The translations under genes and the position numbers were made by a program. Shown piece after piece: positions 43,072 to 57,100 of a DNA stretch of 64,000 nucleotides; position 1 is the first letter of the stretch, and the number at the start of each line of letters is the position of its first letter. Below the pieces are notes generated by a model, which saw only the letters and a program-made list of their open reading frames with translations, was not told the DNA's origin and made no database searches. This DNA is from Macrolepiota albuminosa (Eukaryota; Basidiomycota; Agaricomycetes; Agaricales; Agaricaceae), in NCBI GenBank assembly GCA_027475525.1, contig JAMWFC010000113.1, positions 2,592,001 to 2,656,000 of the forward strand, in the 5' to 3' direction.

Positions 43072-44644
43072 TCACATTGAATTACCCCTGATAAATTCGA
43101 AGTCGAATGGCATTTCGTCCTCAGTGTCAGAGCCGTCCTCAGTGCCAGAGCTCGATGAAGGTAAAGGGTCCAAGTCCGACGATTCGACCACGTCCCATGC
43201 AGAACCAGAGGATGAGGCACTGAAGTACCCATCAGGGCTGTCAGAGCATTCAGAGTCGGTCGAGGTTACGAAGGGATCATTCTCGCGTCCCTTCGGTAGA
43301 GTCTTCAATTCAATCTTTCCATCCTTCGGCTTCCTCATGGAAACCGCGTCCAAAGTATTCTCAAATCCCATTTCATCATCATCATCTTCATCATCGTTGC
43401 CCTCGCTTGCTTTGAAACAACTTTGTGTCGGCGTCCGTGCCCTTTTTTTAAGCGCTCCAGAAGATCTGATACCAGCCTCCCAATTTAGCAACTCCTCGCG
43501 CTCGCGCTGGTGCCGCGAGAGAAGTTCATCCCAGACTGATTTGGGCGCTGGACATCCAAATTTCTGATTGAGCTGACGACCAGTATGATGGACCATCCAG
43601 TCGGTATCAAGTATTCCCATATACGTGACATCTTTGTAAACACCCTCCATCTGACTATAGAAAGCACGACGACGTGTGCCTTCATGGTTGAACCTCCTGT
43701 TGAGCAACAAGGTAAATTACAGCGAGTCGAAAAACATTTGACAGAACATACATTTGGGTGAAAAAGCAGATTGCACGGTCCTTGGCTACGTGATCTGGGA
43801 GGATTGCCTGCACGCGGTGGCACTTCTCGGTTTCAAAAGCTACTTTTAGCACCATCTCAATAGCTCGGTGCGCATAGCCTTTACCCCGATGTACTGGATT
43901 AAGGATGATACCGATATTGAGTTCTCGGTCACGCAGGTAATCACCAGTAGGACCAGCCAGATTTACAAGGTAGACAAGTCCAATAGCATCGTCCTGAGAC
44001 GTGGAGTTATCGGCAAAGTGCCCCCCCATCTCGTAGTCAGAAACGCTCGGACCTTCCAGCGGAAGATCATGGTGGAGGTTAGACCAGAAATTTTGACTGG
44101 TCTGTTGGGTGCTGTCAGCTCCCTCGATGAAGGAATCTGGGGATTGGGAACTCATTCCCATGGGTTCTTGCTCCATGACTTGAGGCTTGGGGTGACCGAC
44201 GTCATACCACCTATGCCTGTGCCAAGGCCCAAAGGTCTGAGAGATGAAGGACGATCAGTCCTTCTTTCGAAAACTGCATACGCAGGATGCAACATACCTT
44301 CGACGACTCTCCTTGTCGATTTGGCATATTTCCGCCGGATAATCCCACTTGATTGTCTGAGGAAGTGGAGTCCTTGCGCTTATTAGTGAGCCGCAACCAA
44401 TGGGCGCTTAAACCCCACATACTTTCGTCTTCTCTTCATGCCTCGGATTCTTCTTCATTATCACAGCGAAGTAGTATGCAACCTCAGCAAAAGTCATGAT
44501 GTCCAAGGCTGGGTTACACGTCTCCACAGTAGCAAGTTGGAGCTGCTCAAAAAGACCAAGGAGATAATCAAAGCGTTCATCCTGGCCAGAAAGTCCTCGA
44601 GACAGGTATAAGTCGTTTTGTGGCTCAGATGTGCTACTCTCCAT
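43072..44644 (-). CDS. GNAT-family N-acetyltransferase with disordered acidic tail
   Basis: Four exons (44644-44423, 44378-44298, 44236-43752, 43696-43072) give 470 residues. GNAT enzymes move an acetyl group from acetyl-CoA to an amine. The acetyl-CoA loop is HRGKGYAHRAIEMVL (R/QxxGxG/A), preceded by the beta-strand LNIGIILNP. Later strands read VQAILPDHVAKDRAICFFTQ and FNHEGTRRRAFYSQMEGVYK, then ILDTDW near the domain end, all typical of small fungal GNATs. The remaining about 170 residues are acidic and Ser-rich (GNDDEDDDDEMG, STDSECSDSPDG), likely disordered. The substrate cannot be read from sequence. Confidence 0.85.
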
Positions 44645-45892
44645 GATTTAGTGGAAGAGGATTGAAGTCAGGAATGAATCTGAAGTGCGATGCGCAGCGC
44701 TTCGATGCTTGGGCTGTTTGCCATGAGTTCAGTCACCTGCATGATCTTTTAATTGATTTGAGATTAGCGCTCAAGTTACCACCGATCGGCGTGTTTGAGC
44801 GTTTTGGATGAGGTGTGTACTAGTAAGTACAAAACTCACTTTCCGAAACCAATCGTCACGCGTCACGCCAGACAGGAACATCTTCATATAAATATCGCAT
44901 TGTCCACGCAATTGGACCATGGGGGACAAGGCTTATGCGACTCTGGCTAGCACGAGACGCAAGAAAATCAATACCTCACCCCCGAGATCCCCATTGCAAA
45001 TTTGGATACTTGGAGCGTCATCGTATCTTGTTCAGTCTGTTTGTTTGTTTCTGTAATTGGAATGGGCAATAGGCGCCATATTATTTGACTCCAGCGATGT
45101 CTTCCTACGAACCCCCTCAATGTCTTGTTGGTACCTCATTGACCTGCCGCCCACCCTGACATAATGCTACTTCTTTCTTCTTTGTTCGACCTGGGTTCTC
45201 GCCTGCATTCTTTATGTGACTTCTTCGTCTCGCGTGTGATCTCTATCACAATTTTTAAGCTTTGAGGGCGTTAATGGGGTGGGTCCTTATACAAGTTATC
45301 CACAAGTCGTGGAACAATTAGTGCACATTGATTGAACCATTATCAAGGAATGGCACGCCAAATCTCACCAGCCCTGTGGTCTGACTCGAGCATGCGAAAG
45401 TATCCTTGCTATAGCATCTCATATCATGACAAACTCCAAAACACTGGTATCCAGATCTGGAAGTCACAAAATTTGCCAATGTCGAAGCACTGTGCACATA
45501 TCTATGCCCGACTGTGAGGCGATTTCTGCCCCTTACACTAATGCACATGTGGCGAGAGTGATTACGAGAGCGAGGGAGAGATCTAAAGATTATCGGTAGT
45601 TATAGCGTGGAATCTGTACATGAAGACGTACTTGCGTGCATTTTCAATCAACCGCGACTTCAGCAACCTCGAACAATCAACGCTCTTGTGGACTGCTAGC
45701 AAAAGCCTATCGCTAGCTTGTGCCCAGATAGTGTGCACTCCCATTATACCTGCATTTATCCAGAGGAAATAAGATGAAGCCAGATACCCTTTCCATTTCA
45801 TCTTACACAGCATGTAATGCAGTAACGGCCTGCGAGTGCCTTATTCTGAGTCTTCTTGATAAATATAGATTATTCTTCTACCATAACCAAAA
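44645..45892. other. Intergenic, no gene seen
   Basis: Short ORFs only. The minus frame at 45583-45813 begins MLCKMKWKGY, which recalls a chromodomain strand, but nothing else supports it. Confidence 0.4.
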
Positions 45893-48800
45893 CTAGGCAG
45901 GAGGGCTGTCCTCCTCTTTGTCCTCCTCATCCCGAGACAAAGTTCGCTTTTTCAGAGCCTCCAACTCAACCGCGGGTTTGAAAACGGTCGAAATTTCAAA
46001 CCGCTTGTCGCAGGCACTACGGAATTCATCCACCCTCCCCGACTTGATCTCCGTCAAGAACTCCAGGACCTTGAGCGCCGTCTATGATGGAGCAACATCA
46101 GATACAAAATCAATAAAACACGAGTTGGAAGATACGCACCGGGATGTCAAGCTCCGAATTCTCTCCAAGAACACTGAAAATTAACTGCTCAACCTCTTGT
46201 ATCGGCTCCTTCAACATGTGCGCCACTTTCGCAGCCGCGATCACCGCAAGCGGCTCAGAAACGTGACGCTGGAGGTATTGTCCATTGAATGTAAGTATTG
46301 AAAGACCTTCAGGCACGACTTTCTGTGCGGCCTCCTTGAGTAACGGTCCGACAGGCGCTGGCGGTTCTGCTGGTAGCTCATCCATTGTTTTCCGGAAGTG
46401 CATGGAACGAATGTGCAACTCGGGGTGCTCTGCGTTTATGGAGCGCGCATAATTAAGTGCCTGAAGAGCTTGAAGGTACTTTTCTATTGGATATAGTCAG
46501 AAATTAATGGAGTTTGTTCTGGGGATGAGAAGTGAACATACTTCGACGGATCGCGACGTCGTAGACGACACACCAGACCTCAATGTTTTTGGTTACGAGG
46601 GTAGTGAGTGGTTGAAGGAATTTGGCGGCTTTCTCTAGGGGATCAGAGACACCAATCAACTTGAGACCTTCCGGGTCGTCGTCTTTGGGATGGACGGGTT
46701 CAAGACCTTTATCTTCGTTGGCAGATGGTGTAGATCCTGCAGCGCATCACAAAGACTCAGGACAAATCTTAACGTGAGAGTGAAGAATTCCGTTACCTTT
46801 CTTGGGTTCTTCCTGGACCTTTTGTGCGGCCTTCTTGGCCTTCTTTTTGGCCTTTTTCTCAGCATCTGTCAGTTGTGCTGTGTGCCATCGAAATCAATGA
46901 CAAAAAAATGGAGATAGAATCATCCTCACGTGAAGATGTGATGGCAGTAGCTATTGAAGGGTCGTCGTGGGTAGCAAGGTATATCTGAGAAGATGTATTA
47001 TAGCCCTATCCAGAAACCATTCTTGATGAAACTTACTCGTGAAGCTGAAAGCGCCGCTTTCACGTAAGCTGGATGTGATCGCAACCGATCTTCCCATTTT
47101 ACCAGTCTAAAATGAGGGTAAGGCAAGGTGGGATTTTAGAAAAGGATCAAGACACACTTTGTGTAGATGTTGAGAGTGAATTTACGTAGATTATACCCAT
47201 GGAAATCGTACTGGTCGTCTTCTATCTCATTAAAAACCTGGGAGTCACGACGTCAGTCTACATAGCTCAGAACAATGATTGTGACCACCTTTTGGACCGC
47301 GTGATATTTCTTTAACGCCAAATTTATTTTTCCATTCCGGTGGTGCGCATCCGCTTCTTCTAATAGATACAACAACGACTGCATGTCTTCTAGATCGGCT
47401 CCAGGGCTCACTGCGTCTTTCTAAAATAACCCCACATCAGAACCTCGCCCCGACCGAAGACAATGAAGTTGATGTCCATCCACGTACCTTGGTAAACAAC
47501 CCGAACATATTACTTGCCTCCTCAACACATCCCGCCCTCAGCAAGTACTTCGCGCACTTGGTATTCAAGAACCTATCCTGGCCGTCCAGCAGCCGGGCAT
47601 CGTTCACACATTTTGCAGCTCCAAGCAAATCGCCTGCGCGCTTCAATATACGTCCTTTGCATGTGTGTAGTTCTGGAAGTGTGGGTGTGTGTTCAAGCGC
47701 GACCTCGACCGTCTCTAGTGCCCTTCTCGGGCGCCCGAGGTAGGAGTGGTGCTGTGCAAGGAAATAGAGCGTCCAGAGGTAGGCCGTTGGATCTGTGTCC
47801 TGTGCTACAGATGATGATGACGGTGCTTCGGAGGAAGGGAGGAACTCGATACGAGCGGCTTCTACAAGTTCTTCAATGATGTCGCGTTTTGCGACGTCGG
47901 TGTAGAGGGATTTAACGTCGACAAAAAGGGACGGGATGCCTTTTGTTAGGCCGAAAATGAGGTATGATCTCGCGAGATCACGGAAATGATCGCCTACAGC
48001 GATAGTGAGGGCTAGACGCCGTGGGGCAGTGGCTTTTGGGAGCTGTGAAGAGAATTGTCGCAGGACGTCAAGAGCTTCTGGACTTGGGTTTTCTGCATCA
48101 AAAGGTCGTATTAGTGACAGGGCAAATTGAGGTTGGTTTTCGAGTCGTACCTAACGATAAACCCTGATTCGAAAGATATCCATGATAATAATCATAGCAG
48201 TCTGGATTGTGCTCAATCAGCGCGCGCCATGCGTGTTCTGCTTCTTCCGATTTGAGTTTGGATAGCAGTCGAGCTGAAGACGAGTAAGAAGGATTGACAG
48301 TGAGAAACGGAGTGGCACACCTCGGCATTCCATGATCGCCGTACGGTCTATGATGGCGCGGGATTTGGAATTCACATCGAGGAGAGAAAGCGCTTCGGAG
48401 TAATCCCCCATCTCCTCTAGGATCTGAATATGGTAGAGTAGAGTTTCGGAATGCTCAATATCGTAATCGGCTACATTCTGTTTGCCAGGGATGAGAGAAT
48501 CTGACACGAGACTGCTAAAGAGTGTCTTCACACCTTCAACGTCCGCTCATAATGCTCCAGCGTTTTTCGTGCCTCTGATAGATTCCCATTCAGATGATAG
48601 GCCACGGCTAAAGCGATCCAATGCTGGCGGAGTGTCGGTCGAATCTTAAGGAGCGTGTGCCGTGTCTCTACCAGTGCGTCGAAGAGTCGCAATTGAGTCT
48701 GTAGCTGGGCCGCGTCACGCAAGATGTTTAGGTTTTCCTGTCCGGCCAGAGATCGAATGGGTATATTGGTATTTATTGAACATTAGACGTACTTTATCAA

Positions 48801-49193
48801 AGCGTAAGGCTTGGGTATACGACTTTAATGCCTCTTCGTAGTTCTTCTCTCCTTTTTGAATAAGGCCGAAGACGTGCCAAACGATGTGGGATGTCAAGTC
48901 AAGTTTGACGCCCTTTTTCACGAGGTCGATACCCTCCTCCCGCTTTCCCATATGGGTCAAAACAAGACCCTTCATGCATATTGTCTCTACAGGAAGGGTC
49001 AGCACGCATGCAGTACGTTGGTTGTGCTGTCGAACACACCGCCGTGCTCAGGAAACTTCTTGAGAATCTGATCAGCGGTTTTGAGGCCTTTCTTGAGTTG
49101 TCTTGTCTCATAGAGGGTAAGCAGCTCCTTGAAGAGCGTGCCCTCCTTGGACGGGAGGCTCCTTTTGGCAGGGATTGGGAGGGCCTTGGACAT
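45893..49193 (-). CDS. NAA15: NatA N-alpha-acetyltransferase auxiliary subunit NAA15
   Basis: NAA15 is the ribosome-docking TPR scaffold of NatA, which acetylates the N-termini of nascent proteins together with NAA10. From ATG at 49193 the protein begins MSKALPIPAKRSLPSKEGTL then FKELLTLYETRQLKKGLKTA, followed by TPR units recognisable as family members (ETICMKGLVLTHMGKREEGI, HIVWHVFGLIQKGEKNYEEA, LRQHWIALAVAYHLNGNLSE). Late landmarks are the basic segment EKKAKKKAKKAAQKVQ near 46830 and the C-terminal EALKKRTLSRDEEDKEE. More than ten short introns interrupt it, and no broken exon was noticed. Its start lies 72 bp from the start of PDS5 on the other strand. Confidence 0.9.
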
Positions 49194-49265
49194 GGAGAGT
49201 GGACAGAATATTTTTGGCGGAACAAAGGCAAACAACGCGTGCGCGCTTCTCACTCGACGACGACG
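49194..49265. promoter_or_regulatory. 72-bp divergent promoter of NAA15 and PDS5
   Basis: Only 72 bp separate the two ATG codons. Both 5' leaders must be very short or overlap, so the genes probably share control elements, or transcription of one starts within the other. Confidence 0.6.
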
Positions 49266-52200
49266 ATGGTCGCACAAACCCGCCATGCCGCGCAGCCCTC
49301 CCCCAAGCGCAAGCTCGCTTTCCATGACAAGCTCACCGGCAAAGGCCTCTCTACCGATGCCCTCCTTAAGAAGATGAAGACCCTCCATGCCGAGCTCGCT
49401 GCCCTTGACCAGGACTTCGTCGACACCACTTCTCTCGGCAGCGCACGCAAGGAGCTCGTCAACACTTCTATCCTTCTCCACAAGGATCGCGGCGTCAAGG
49501 CCTACGCGGCATGCTGTCTCGCTGACATTCTCAGGCTCTATGCCCCCGATGCGCCATATACCCAGTCTGAGCTTCGCGACATCTTCCAATTCTTCTTTCG
49601 CCAACTTACTAATGGACTCAAGGGTGCCGATGCATCATACTATAACGAATATTTTCACCTCCTGGAGTCTCTGTCCACAGTCAAGAGCGTCGTGCTCGTG
49701 TGTGACTTGCCAAACGCGGAGGAACTCATGTCAGAGATATTTCGCGACTTTTTCAACCTGGTTAAGCGCGACTTGCCCAAGAAAGTTGAAATCTTTATGG
49801 TGGACATCCTAGTTGCCCTTATCGACGAGGCTCAAGTGTTCCCGAACGAGGCGCTGGAGGTGCTTTTGTCTCAATTCATGGAGAACAATCTGGTGTGTCT
49901 CCTTTCTATCTTACTCCCATCATCCTTTCTTTCTTGACCTCTATGCTTAATAAATTACTTCCTTCTATCTCTATGAATACATCCTAACTCGTCCTTGTAG
50001 CGTATAGAACAGGCTGGATACCGACTCGCGGTCCAAGTCTGCAACGCCACCGCCGACAAACTTCAACGGCACGTCTGCCAGCACTTCACGGACATAATCG
50101 TAGAAAACTCCCAAGACGAAGATCTGGACGAGATTCGCACGGCGCACGAGCTTATTAAACGTATCAACCACTCATGTCCGGGGCTCTTACACAGCGTCAT
50201 ACCGCAACTGGAGGAAGAGCTGCGTGTCGATGAGGTCAGTCTGCGGCTGATAGCGACTCAGACCCTGGGTGAGATGTTTGGGGACAAGGGTGGTGCGGAG
50301 CTGGTGAAGAAGTATCCAACCACGTGGAACGTTTGGCAGCATCGGAATATGGACAAGGCGGCATCTGTCCGTTTGAAGTTTGTTGAGGCGACAAAGGGTC
50401 TGCTTGTCAACCTTTTTGAGCAGAGGGAAGACCTTGAAAGTACGTTGTACTCTAGACCAGGGGTTTTTTCCGCTTACAGGCCTGCAGAAGCTCTCCAGGC
50501 TAAGTTGTTAGATCCAGATGAGAAGGTTCGGGCGGCAGCATGCAAGATGTATGGACAACTGGACTATGAGACCGCCCTACATCATGTTTCTGAAAGACAA
50601 CTGCGTGAGGTGGCGGAACGTGGAGTAGATAAGAAGGTGTGTGCAGAGAACGTAGCTTTGCGTTGTCAATTTCCCTCTCATCATGTTGACTGAACAGCAA
50701 TCTGTCCGCGTTGAAGCATTGACGAGCTTGGGCAAGCTATATAGCTTCGCGTACCCGGAAATGTATGTTTATCCTGCTAGTACCTTGTTTTTAGGTACTT
50801 ACAGGTTCTTCAGCGAAAATAATGAACCATTAGCTATCAAGCAATTCTCTTGGATACCCAATGCGATACTGCAGATGATTGCGATTAGCCACGAAGTCCG
50901 GTGCGACCATCGTCCACAAGTTCTGGTTATACAGTAGTCTCACATTACGTTTCCTTAAGGGCGGTGGTGGAACAGGTCGTGATGGAATATATATTACCCC
51001 TTCCATCCTCATCGACACCATCGACTTCGAAAGGAGAAGTTGATGAAGTGGCGTGGACGGATAGGTTGCTTCTTACTATGAAGTATCTCGAGGAAAAGCC
51101 TACCAACGCCTTGTTGGTGTTGACAGGCGTCAAGCAAGTGTAAGTCGTAGAATCTGCTCCATGAGTTGTAGATTTACCTGCTTTATTCTGTAGCCGGCCA
51201 AATGTATATGACCACTTTTTGGACGCGTGTGTCAAGAACAATGTTTGCTGTAGTTCCTTCTACTTTCTCGTTCCTTACTGACATATGCTTCGTACTAGGG
51301 TGGCATCATTGATGAAAACGAGGAGCTAGTTACGCAGCGCCTCAATGGCCTTAGTCAACACATATCTCGTTCGTCGCATCTCTTGGTCATGGGTTTGATT
51401 TCTGAAGCATCGTTTGAATTGCAGATACCTTTCCTGATCCTTTCAAAGCTAGCGAAGACCTCGAGGCTTTCGCTAAGCTAAACGAGAATCGATTGTACAA
51501 ACTCCTCAGAACTTGCATGGACCCTCAAACGGACCTGAAAAGCCTCGTCAAAGCGACGGTAAAGACAATTTTTGCTGCCAGTCCCATGCTCTTCAGCTCA
51601 TATATGGAATCAGAACGAGTTCCAGCGGAGAGTGGAGCAACAAGCCCCAAACCACACAAACACGTTACTTACCCTCCTTCGACGCTCAAGCTTCCGAATA
51701 CTAAATCAGTCGTCTATCCCTACACTTATCAAACGTCTGCCTAAAGGCCACTCACATACTAACAACCATCCACTAATCCTTCTGAAATTCGTGTCTAAGC
51801 ATTCGCCTGCGCTATACAAGTCTCATATTGGTGAGCTCACCAAGGCCATTGCGGATGAGAAGAATGCGGGTGTGGTGGAGGGGTGTTTGCATGCACTGGC
51901 GGGGGTATTACGGTATGATCCTAAGCTGGCTCCGACAGATAAGTTAGTCTCGTCATTAGTGTGTGTTCGAGGCGTTACTCACCTGAGTCCAGGCGGACGC
52001 AGGATCGTATCATGCGGTTCGCTCTTCAAATCAATCCGCGGTTGGCTAAGTTTGCAGCTAGAATCATCGCAGTGTCAAGCGACGCTGAAACGAGGATAGC
52101 ACTCGTCGAGGTGCGCCTCTTTGATTACCTTCATTTTTGTCATCGGTTTCTTATGTCTGTTTCTTCTTCCTCACAGTCCGTGGTAGAAGAGTTGAATAAT

Positions 52201-54171
52201 CGTGAACCAGATAAACTTGTAGCACCTATCGCAGCCCTTGCGCAAGTTGCACGGTTCGCGCCAGCAGCATTCGAACACAAGAGTGATGTCATCACAACTT
52301 TTTTGCTCAAGAAAGTTCTCATGGTGCCTGTACCGCCTGATCCCGTAAGGCTCCTCCTTAAAACCTCTCCAAGTTCTTCCTCTTATATTCCGATGAATGA
52401 AGGACGGAATGGATGTCGATGAGGAATGGATTCCCGATGAGGATATGTCAATGACCCTACGGGCAAAGATTCTGGCGCTCAAGGTGTTCAGATATCGCAG
52501 CCTTGCGCATGCGGGAGATGAGCAGGCGGTAGAGATTTCTACGCCTGTTTTCAAGATGTTTACAACGCTTCTTGAGTATGGGGGATCGTTTACTGGAGAG
52601 GCTGGGGAAGAGTAATTATCTTTCTCAGATCTTTTTTCAGATACTACTTAATGCTAATTGTGAAATATAGTCCGAAGGTCATGTCACGGATGCGTCTACA
52701 GGCGGCGGTTTCTATGCTTCATCTATCGACTGTTGAACTATATGCGCAGACGATCGCATCGAAATTTTTGAGGCTGGCGGTCACAGTTCAAGTACGTTTC
52801 ACTAGGTTTGTCAAGTCTTGTGTTGACTAGGTTCCTGATATCAAGGATTCATGTTATAACGTCCGGATACTATTCCTTTCGAAACTCGTCTCCCTGTTAC
52901 AACCACGGAAGCTTCCAGCACGATTCAACACAATTCCATTCCTTACTGTTCACGATCCGGAAAGTGATGTGAAAGCAATGGTGAGCTGGTTGTTGTGTCA
53001 CACGGCGTCTTTCATTGGTGTATATTCAATGCTTCAGGCTTCGTCATACGTTGTAGGGGCACTGAAGACAATGCGACCTGGTATTTGTGCTCTTTATTTT
53101 CAAGTTTTTCCAGTGCTGATATTCCCTCAGCTATCAAAACAGATCATCTGGAAATGATATTCATCCAGTTGCTACATCTTCTGGCTCACCACCCAGACTT
53201 CAACAGGGCACACGAGGACTTGCTTGACATCGCTAAGTCAGTTTGCACAACTATTATATCTCCCTCCATATTGATTGATTCTCTCCTCCAGATACCTCCA
53301 GTTCTATATCGAACTCATTGCTACCTCCGAAAACGTTTCTCTACTCTTTTACCTGGCTCAAAAGGGCAAGACTGTCCGTGATGCAGAGTCACATACGTAT
53401 ACAGAGGTACGAGAATTCAAAGTTGTTCCAGTTTTTACTCATGATTCGGATTAGAATTTATATGTGATTGCGGAGCTTGCACAAGAGCTGATCAAAGTTC
53501 ATGCAGCTAGTCGATCTTGGACAATTCCTAGTTATCCTGGCAAAGTCCGACTACCACCTAACATTCTCCGTCCACTTCCTAACGCAGAAGCAGCGAGGGA
53601 GGTGAGCATCTCCCCTACCTTGATAATTCCCGACTAATTCTCCTCAGATCGCCAAGACGGTCTATCTGCCAGAAGAAACTATTTCTTGGCTAGGCACTCT
53701 TTCAAACCTCAAGGTAGATGGCTCTTTGTACTTGTATTGGGGTCAGATATCTTCATGTTGTCCTACAGATGGAGAAAAAGGAACGGAAGGTTCCGGTCAA
53801 GCGCAAAGCCCCTGTGTCAAAGACGAATGGCTCTGCTAAGTACGTCGTACCGTCGCGATAGACATTCACACAAGAATCATGCCATCATTAGAAGAACGCG
53901 AGTCAAGAAAAAGCGAGAATTTGAGGATGATTCTGAAGATGAGCCTTCTGCAGATGAATACAGTGACGACGATATTCCAGAAAAGGCCCCTGAGCCTGAG
54001 CCTGAGCCTGAGCCTTCAGACCATGAGCAGGAGGAAGACGCGGAAGAACAATTAGGCAGGGGCGCGAGAACTCGCGCTCGAGTAAGTCACGATAATCACC
54101 ATTCTGGTCCAAAAAAACCTCATTATTCTGATCTTTAGGTACGAAGGCAAAGAAAGGCTGCTAAATCGTAG
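49266..54171 (+). CDS. PDS5: Sister chromatid cohesion protein PDS5
   Basis: PDS5 binds the cohesin ring in the nucleus and regulates its maintenance and release. The protein starts MVAQTRHAAQPSPKRKLAFH, followed by KGLSTDALLKKMKTLHAELA and the conserved HEAT-repeat segments VKAYAACCLADILRLYAPDA, PYTQSELRDIFQFFFRQL and YYNEYFHLLESLSTVKSVVL. Later exons keep HEAT-like helices (KVRAAACKMYGQLDYETALH, NREPDKLVAPIAALAQVARF, LYVIAELAQELIKVHAASRS). The C-terminus is a charged tail (KKKREFEDDSEDEPSADEYS, PEPEPEPEPSDHEQEEDAEE) ending RRQRKAAKS, as in other fungal PDS5 proteins. Well over a dozen short introns divide it. No frame break was noticed, though not every splice site was resolved. Confidence 0.9.
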
Positions 54172-57100
54172 CTCGAATCCAAAGATGGAAAGAAAAGATG
54201 ACGTTTATTTCTATTCGGGAATCCCGATGGCCACAGGTCACTTTATGTCATATTTTGCGGAATATTCATTTCTCTCTTCGTGCAGTCTGTATTGTCAAAC
54301 AATTGCCTTCCTTTTTGTAACGACTAGTATTAGTAGGACCGATTTTTCAGTTAGCCTTATATATTAATGGACCTCAATGACTAATCACTGATGCATGATG
54401 GTTTGGAGTTGCTGAGGCGTAGACCATCGTTTGCTTTCGACTGAGTATAACGTGCTAAAAGGTGCTGGGAAGATCTACAAACTGCACAGTTGTGTGTCGA
54501 GGTCATCCGCTGACGTGATTTTAATTGGAACGATCACTTCATTGATATATGACATTGGGAAGAGGGGCATCGACATCTATGCCCCCGTTGGAGAACCAGG
54601 AATTTTAGTAGATGGAAAGCATGGCACACATGAGTTGGAGGGATGTCTATACGGGGCGTCGATTGGGCAAGAGATGTGAGATATAAACTGATACACAGAT
54701 TGAAACTACGTTACGCTAGCGCGAGGAAGCTTGATGGCGCAAGGCTGTTCATCTTCAAGTCCGACGGAATAATGTGTGATCGATGGATCATGTATCTCTG
54801 CTCAGTTGCAAAATTAATTTCATGTCTACACCTAAGCCACGTCAGCTTGTAAACTTTTATCATTGACTTTCTGGCTCTCACAAGGTGCGAAGATGTCAGA
54901 ACAGCATCCCGAAAGTAAGGGTTCGACCAGTGATTGCATCCGACCTATTTACGCCACGAGTTCATAGTTGCCTGTTCCTTGCTCTTCGCCAGCGCCATCT
55001 CACTGGGATTTTGTAACAACTTCCGATGTGGTTCTTCCCATTCTTCTTCGTAGTAATTCTCGATTTCATGAAAGATCTAGGATATGTCCGAGAATATGAG
55101 TGCAAAGCCTTATAGACACTGTTAACCACATACCGCTGTCATCCAGGCGAGTTCGATGAGGTGGCCGGGTATGCTAGGGAAATTATCTCAGTTTGTGGGG
55201 CGGACCCGCGAGATGTGTCGCCTGAAATAATCAACGAGCTCGACGACAGAGTCGAACGCCTTCGTTGTTCTCAAGCAAAGCGCAAGGGCCGGCTGTTCAT
55301 GAAATAATCCCACCAAAATAGCAATTTCATACAATTCGAAAATCTTCACCGCTCGGCTTGAAATTGGTCTGAAAAATGATGAGTTAGCTGTACTTCAGTA
55401 TCCGAGGGTAGGAAATCGGTATCCTTGAACTACAGCGGAAAGATGTCATAGCCATGTTGAGGTGAGATTACTCGGGCGGAAGCGTTGAAATGACTTGTGG
55501 AATGAGAAAACAGCGTACTCCCTGTCTTTCTCAGCGGATAGATTGTGCATCCTTTTTGCATTTCATCGTCAGTCCCTGGACCCATCAGAAACATGGTCGT
55601 ACACGCTCAAAAGCATAGATGAAAGTGCAATGACAGCAGTTTGCTTTGGGAAACAACCTCAGAACGTTCTGGGCGGAACTTGAGCTTCAGTAAACTCAAT
55701 CAGAAGGGTCTAATTGTCTTTGGTGTTAGAATAGATGAAACTAGAGAAGAGATCTCCCTGAATTGATCTGCACCGTGTGGAAGTGTTCCCGCGACATTCC
55801 GTGTAGCTCTCTGACCAAGGCTCGGGTTTGGTGCACCTGACCGGACAAAATTTTCCCAAGGGAAATATGTATTTGCACCCGGATTTTGACCTGATTTTGA
55901 CTAGATTTCTCCACTTTTTGAGACGGAATTTTTCTCACGATGATTCTGGTATTTGTATAGCAGTATTTGTTTTGGCTGCTTATTTTCAGCTGTTGACTTC
56001 AGCTTGTGCTTTCGGCTTGGGATTTCGGCTTGCAATTTCGGCTCATGATTTCGGCTCAGGCCTTTTTTGGAAGCTGAGGGCACAAGTGTTCTAGGAGTCG
56101 ATGCAGCACGTCCATAGGAGAGTAACGTCCAGCTGCACTTCCGGTAATCATTCTAGTGGAGACTTTGTGGATGATGTCCACAACGGATGTACAAAATTGT
56201 AGCATGTGCAATGTGCTCCTGTAAACGCAAGCGCAATCTGGCCAAATAAGTTGGACATCAGAGAATCGACGCCGAGAAACGCTAAATTCATGTATACCGA
56301 TACCTTGAGCAGCGAGATCACAGGTTTCTGATACAAAATTGATCATAGTCCTGGGGCGTTTGAGGGAAGCATGACAAATGACATTTGTTCTGGACGACGA
56401 GACGATATTGCATCGTAAGGCTAAAGATAGCCATCCCTTGAACCTGTCAAGTTACACATGACAAAATTGCATGCCATTGATAACAATCCCCATTGTTTTC
56501 CAGAGAGAATAGCATATGTGTCAGCAAGCACCATTCTGTCTTCTGGTACCCCCAACAGTTACTATAATATATCGTGTATGACGTGTCATTAATTCATTGT
56601 CAATCAGGTGAGGACCTATGCCATGGCCAGCTTACTCAGCGACCCCAACGCAGTGAAAGACCTGTTCACATACATCCACGCGACGGAACGGTTCAAGAGA
56701 TCTTATGGAGACCTTACCATAACGACAGAGGGTCATCGACATCCTTTGTACGTTAATTAAGAGACAGATTTAAAGTCCGAAATCAAAGCTCGAAAGCAAA
56801 CAAGAACGTGAGAACTTAATATCAAATCAAAAATTTGGGATCAAATTCAACAATTGAAGTTATTAGATAAAAGCACAGTTCTGATCGAAATTCAGCTCTT
56901 GAAAAACTTAATCAATTACTATAATTTTGTCCGGTGAGGTCCTTCATACTCGGGCGGAACTATGTTCCATCAATTTCTCACAACTAGCAAAAACGGCGCA
57001 ACTTAGGAATCATCTATGACGGCATACGCATAACAGCTTGTGATCACAACTTTTAATAGTTTTTCTTGGCCAAAAAAGCCTCAGCTCGTTTTATTCTAAT

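Noticed and set aside
45583..45813. Possible chromodomain start (MLCKMKWKGY)
   Set aside because: Only one strand-like word matches; the rest shows no chromodomain pattern.
56612..56760. Short ORF MASLLSDPNAVKDLFTYIHA...
   Set aside because: It looks protein-like but is only about 45 residues with no neighbouring exons. It was kept as a scrap in the gene-poor entry rather than called as a gene.
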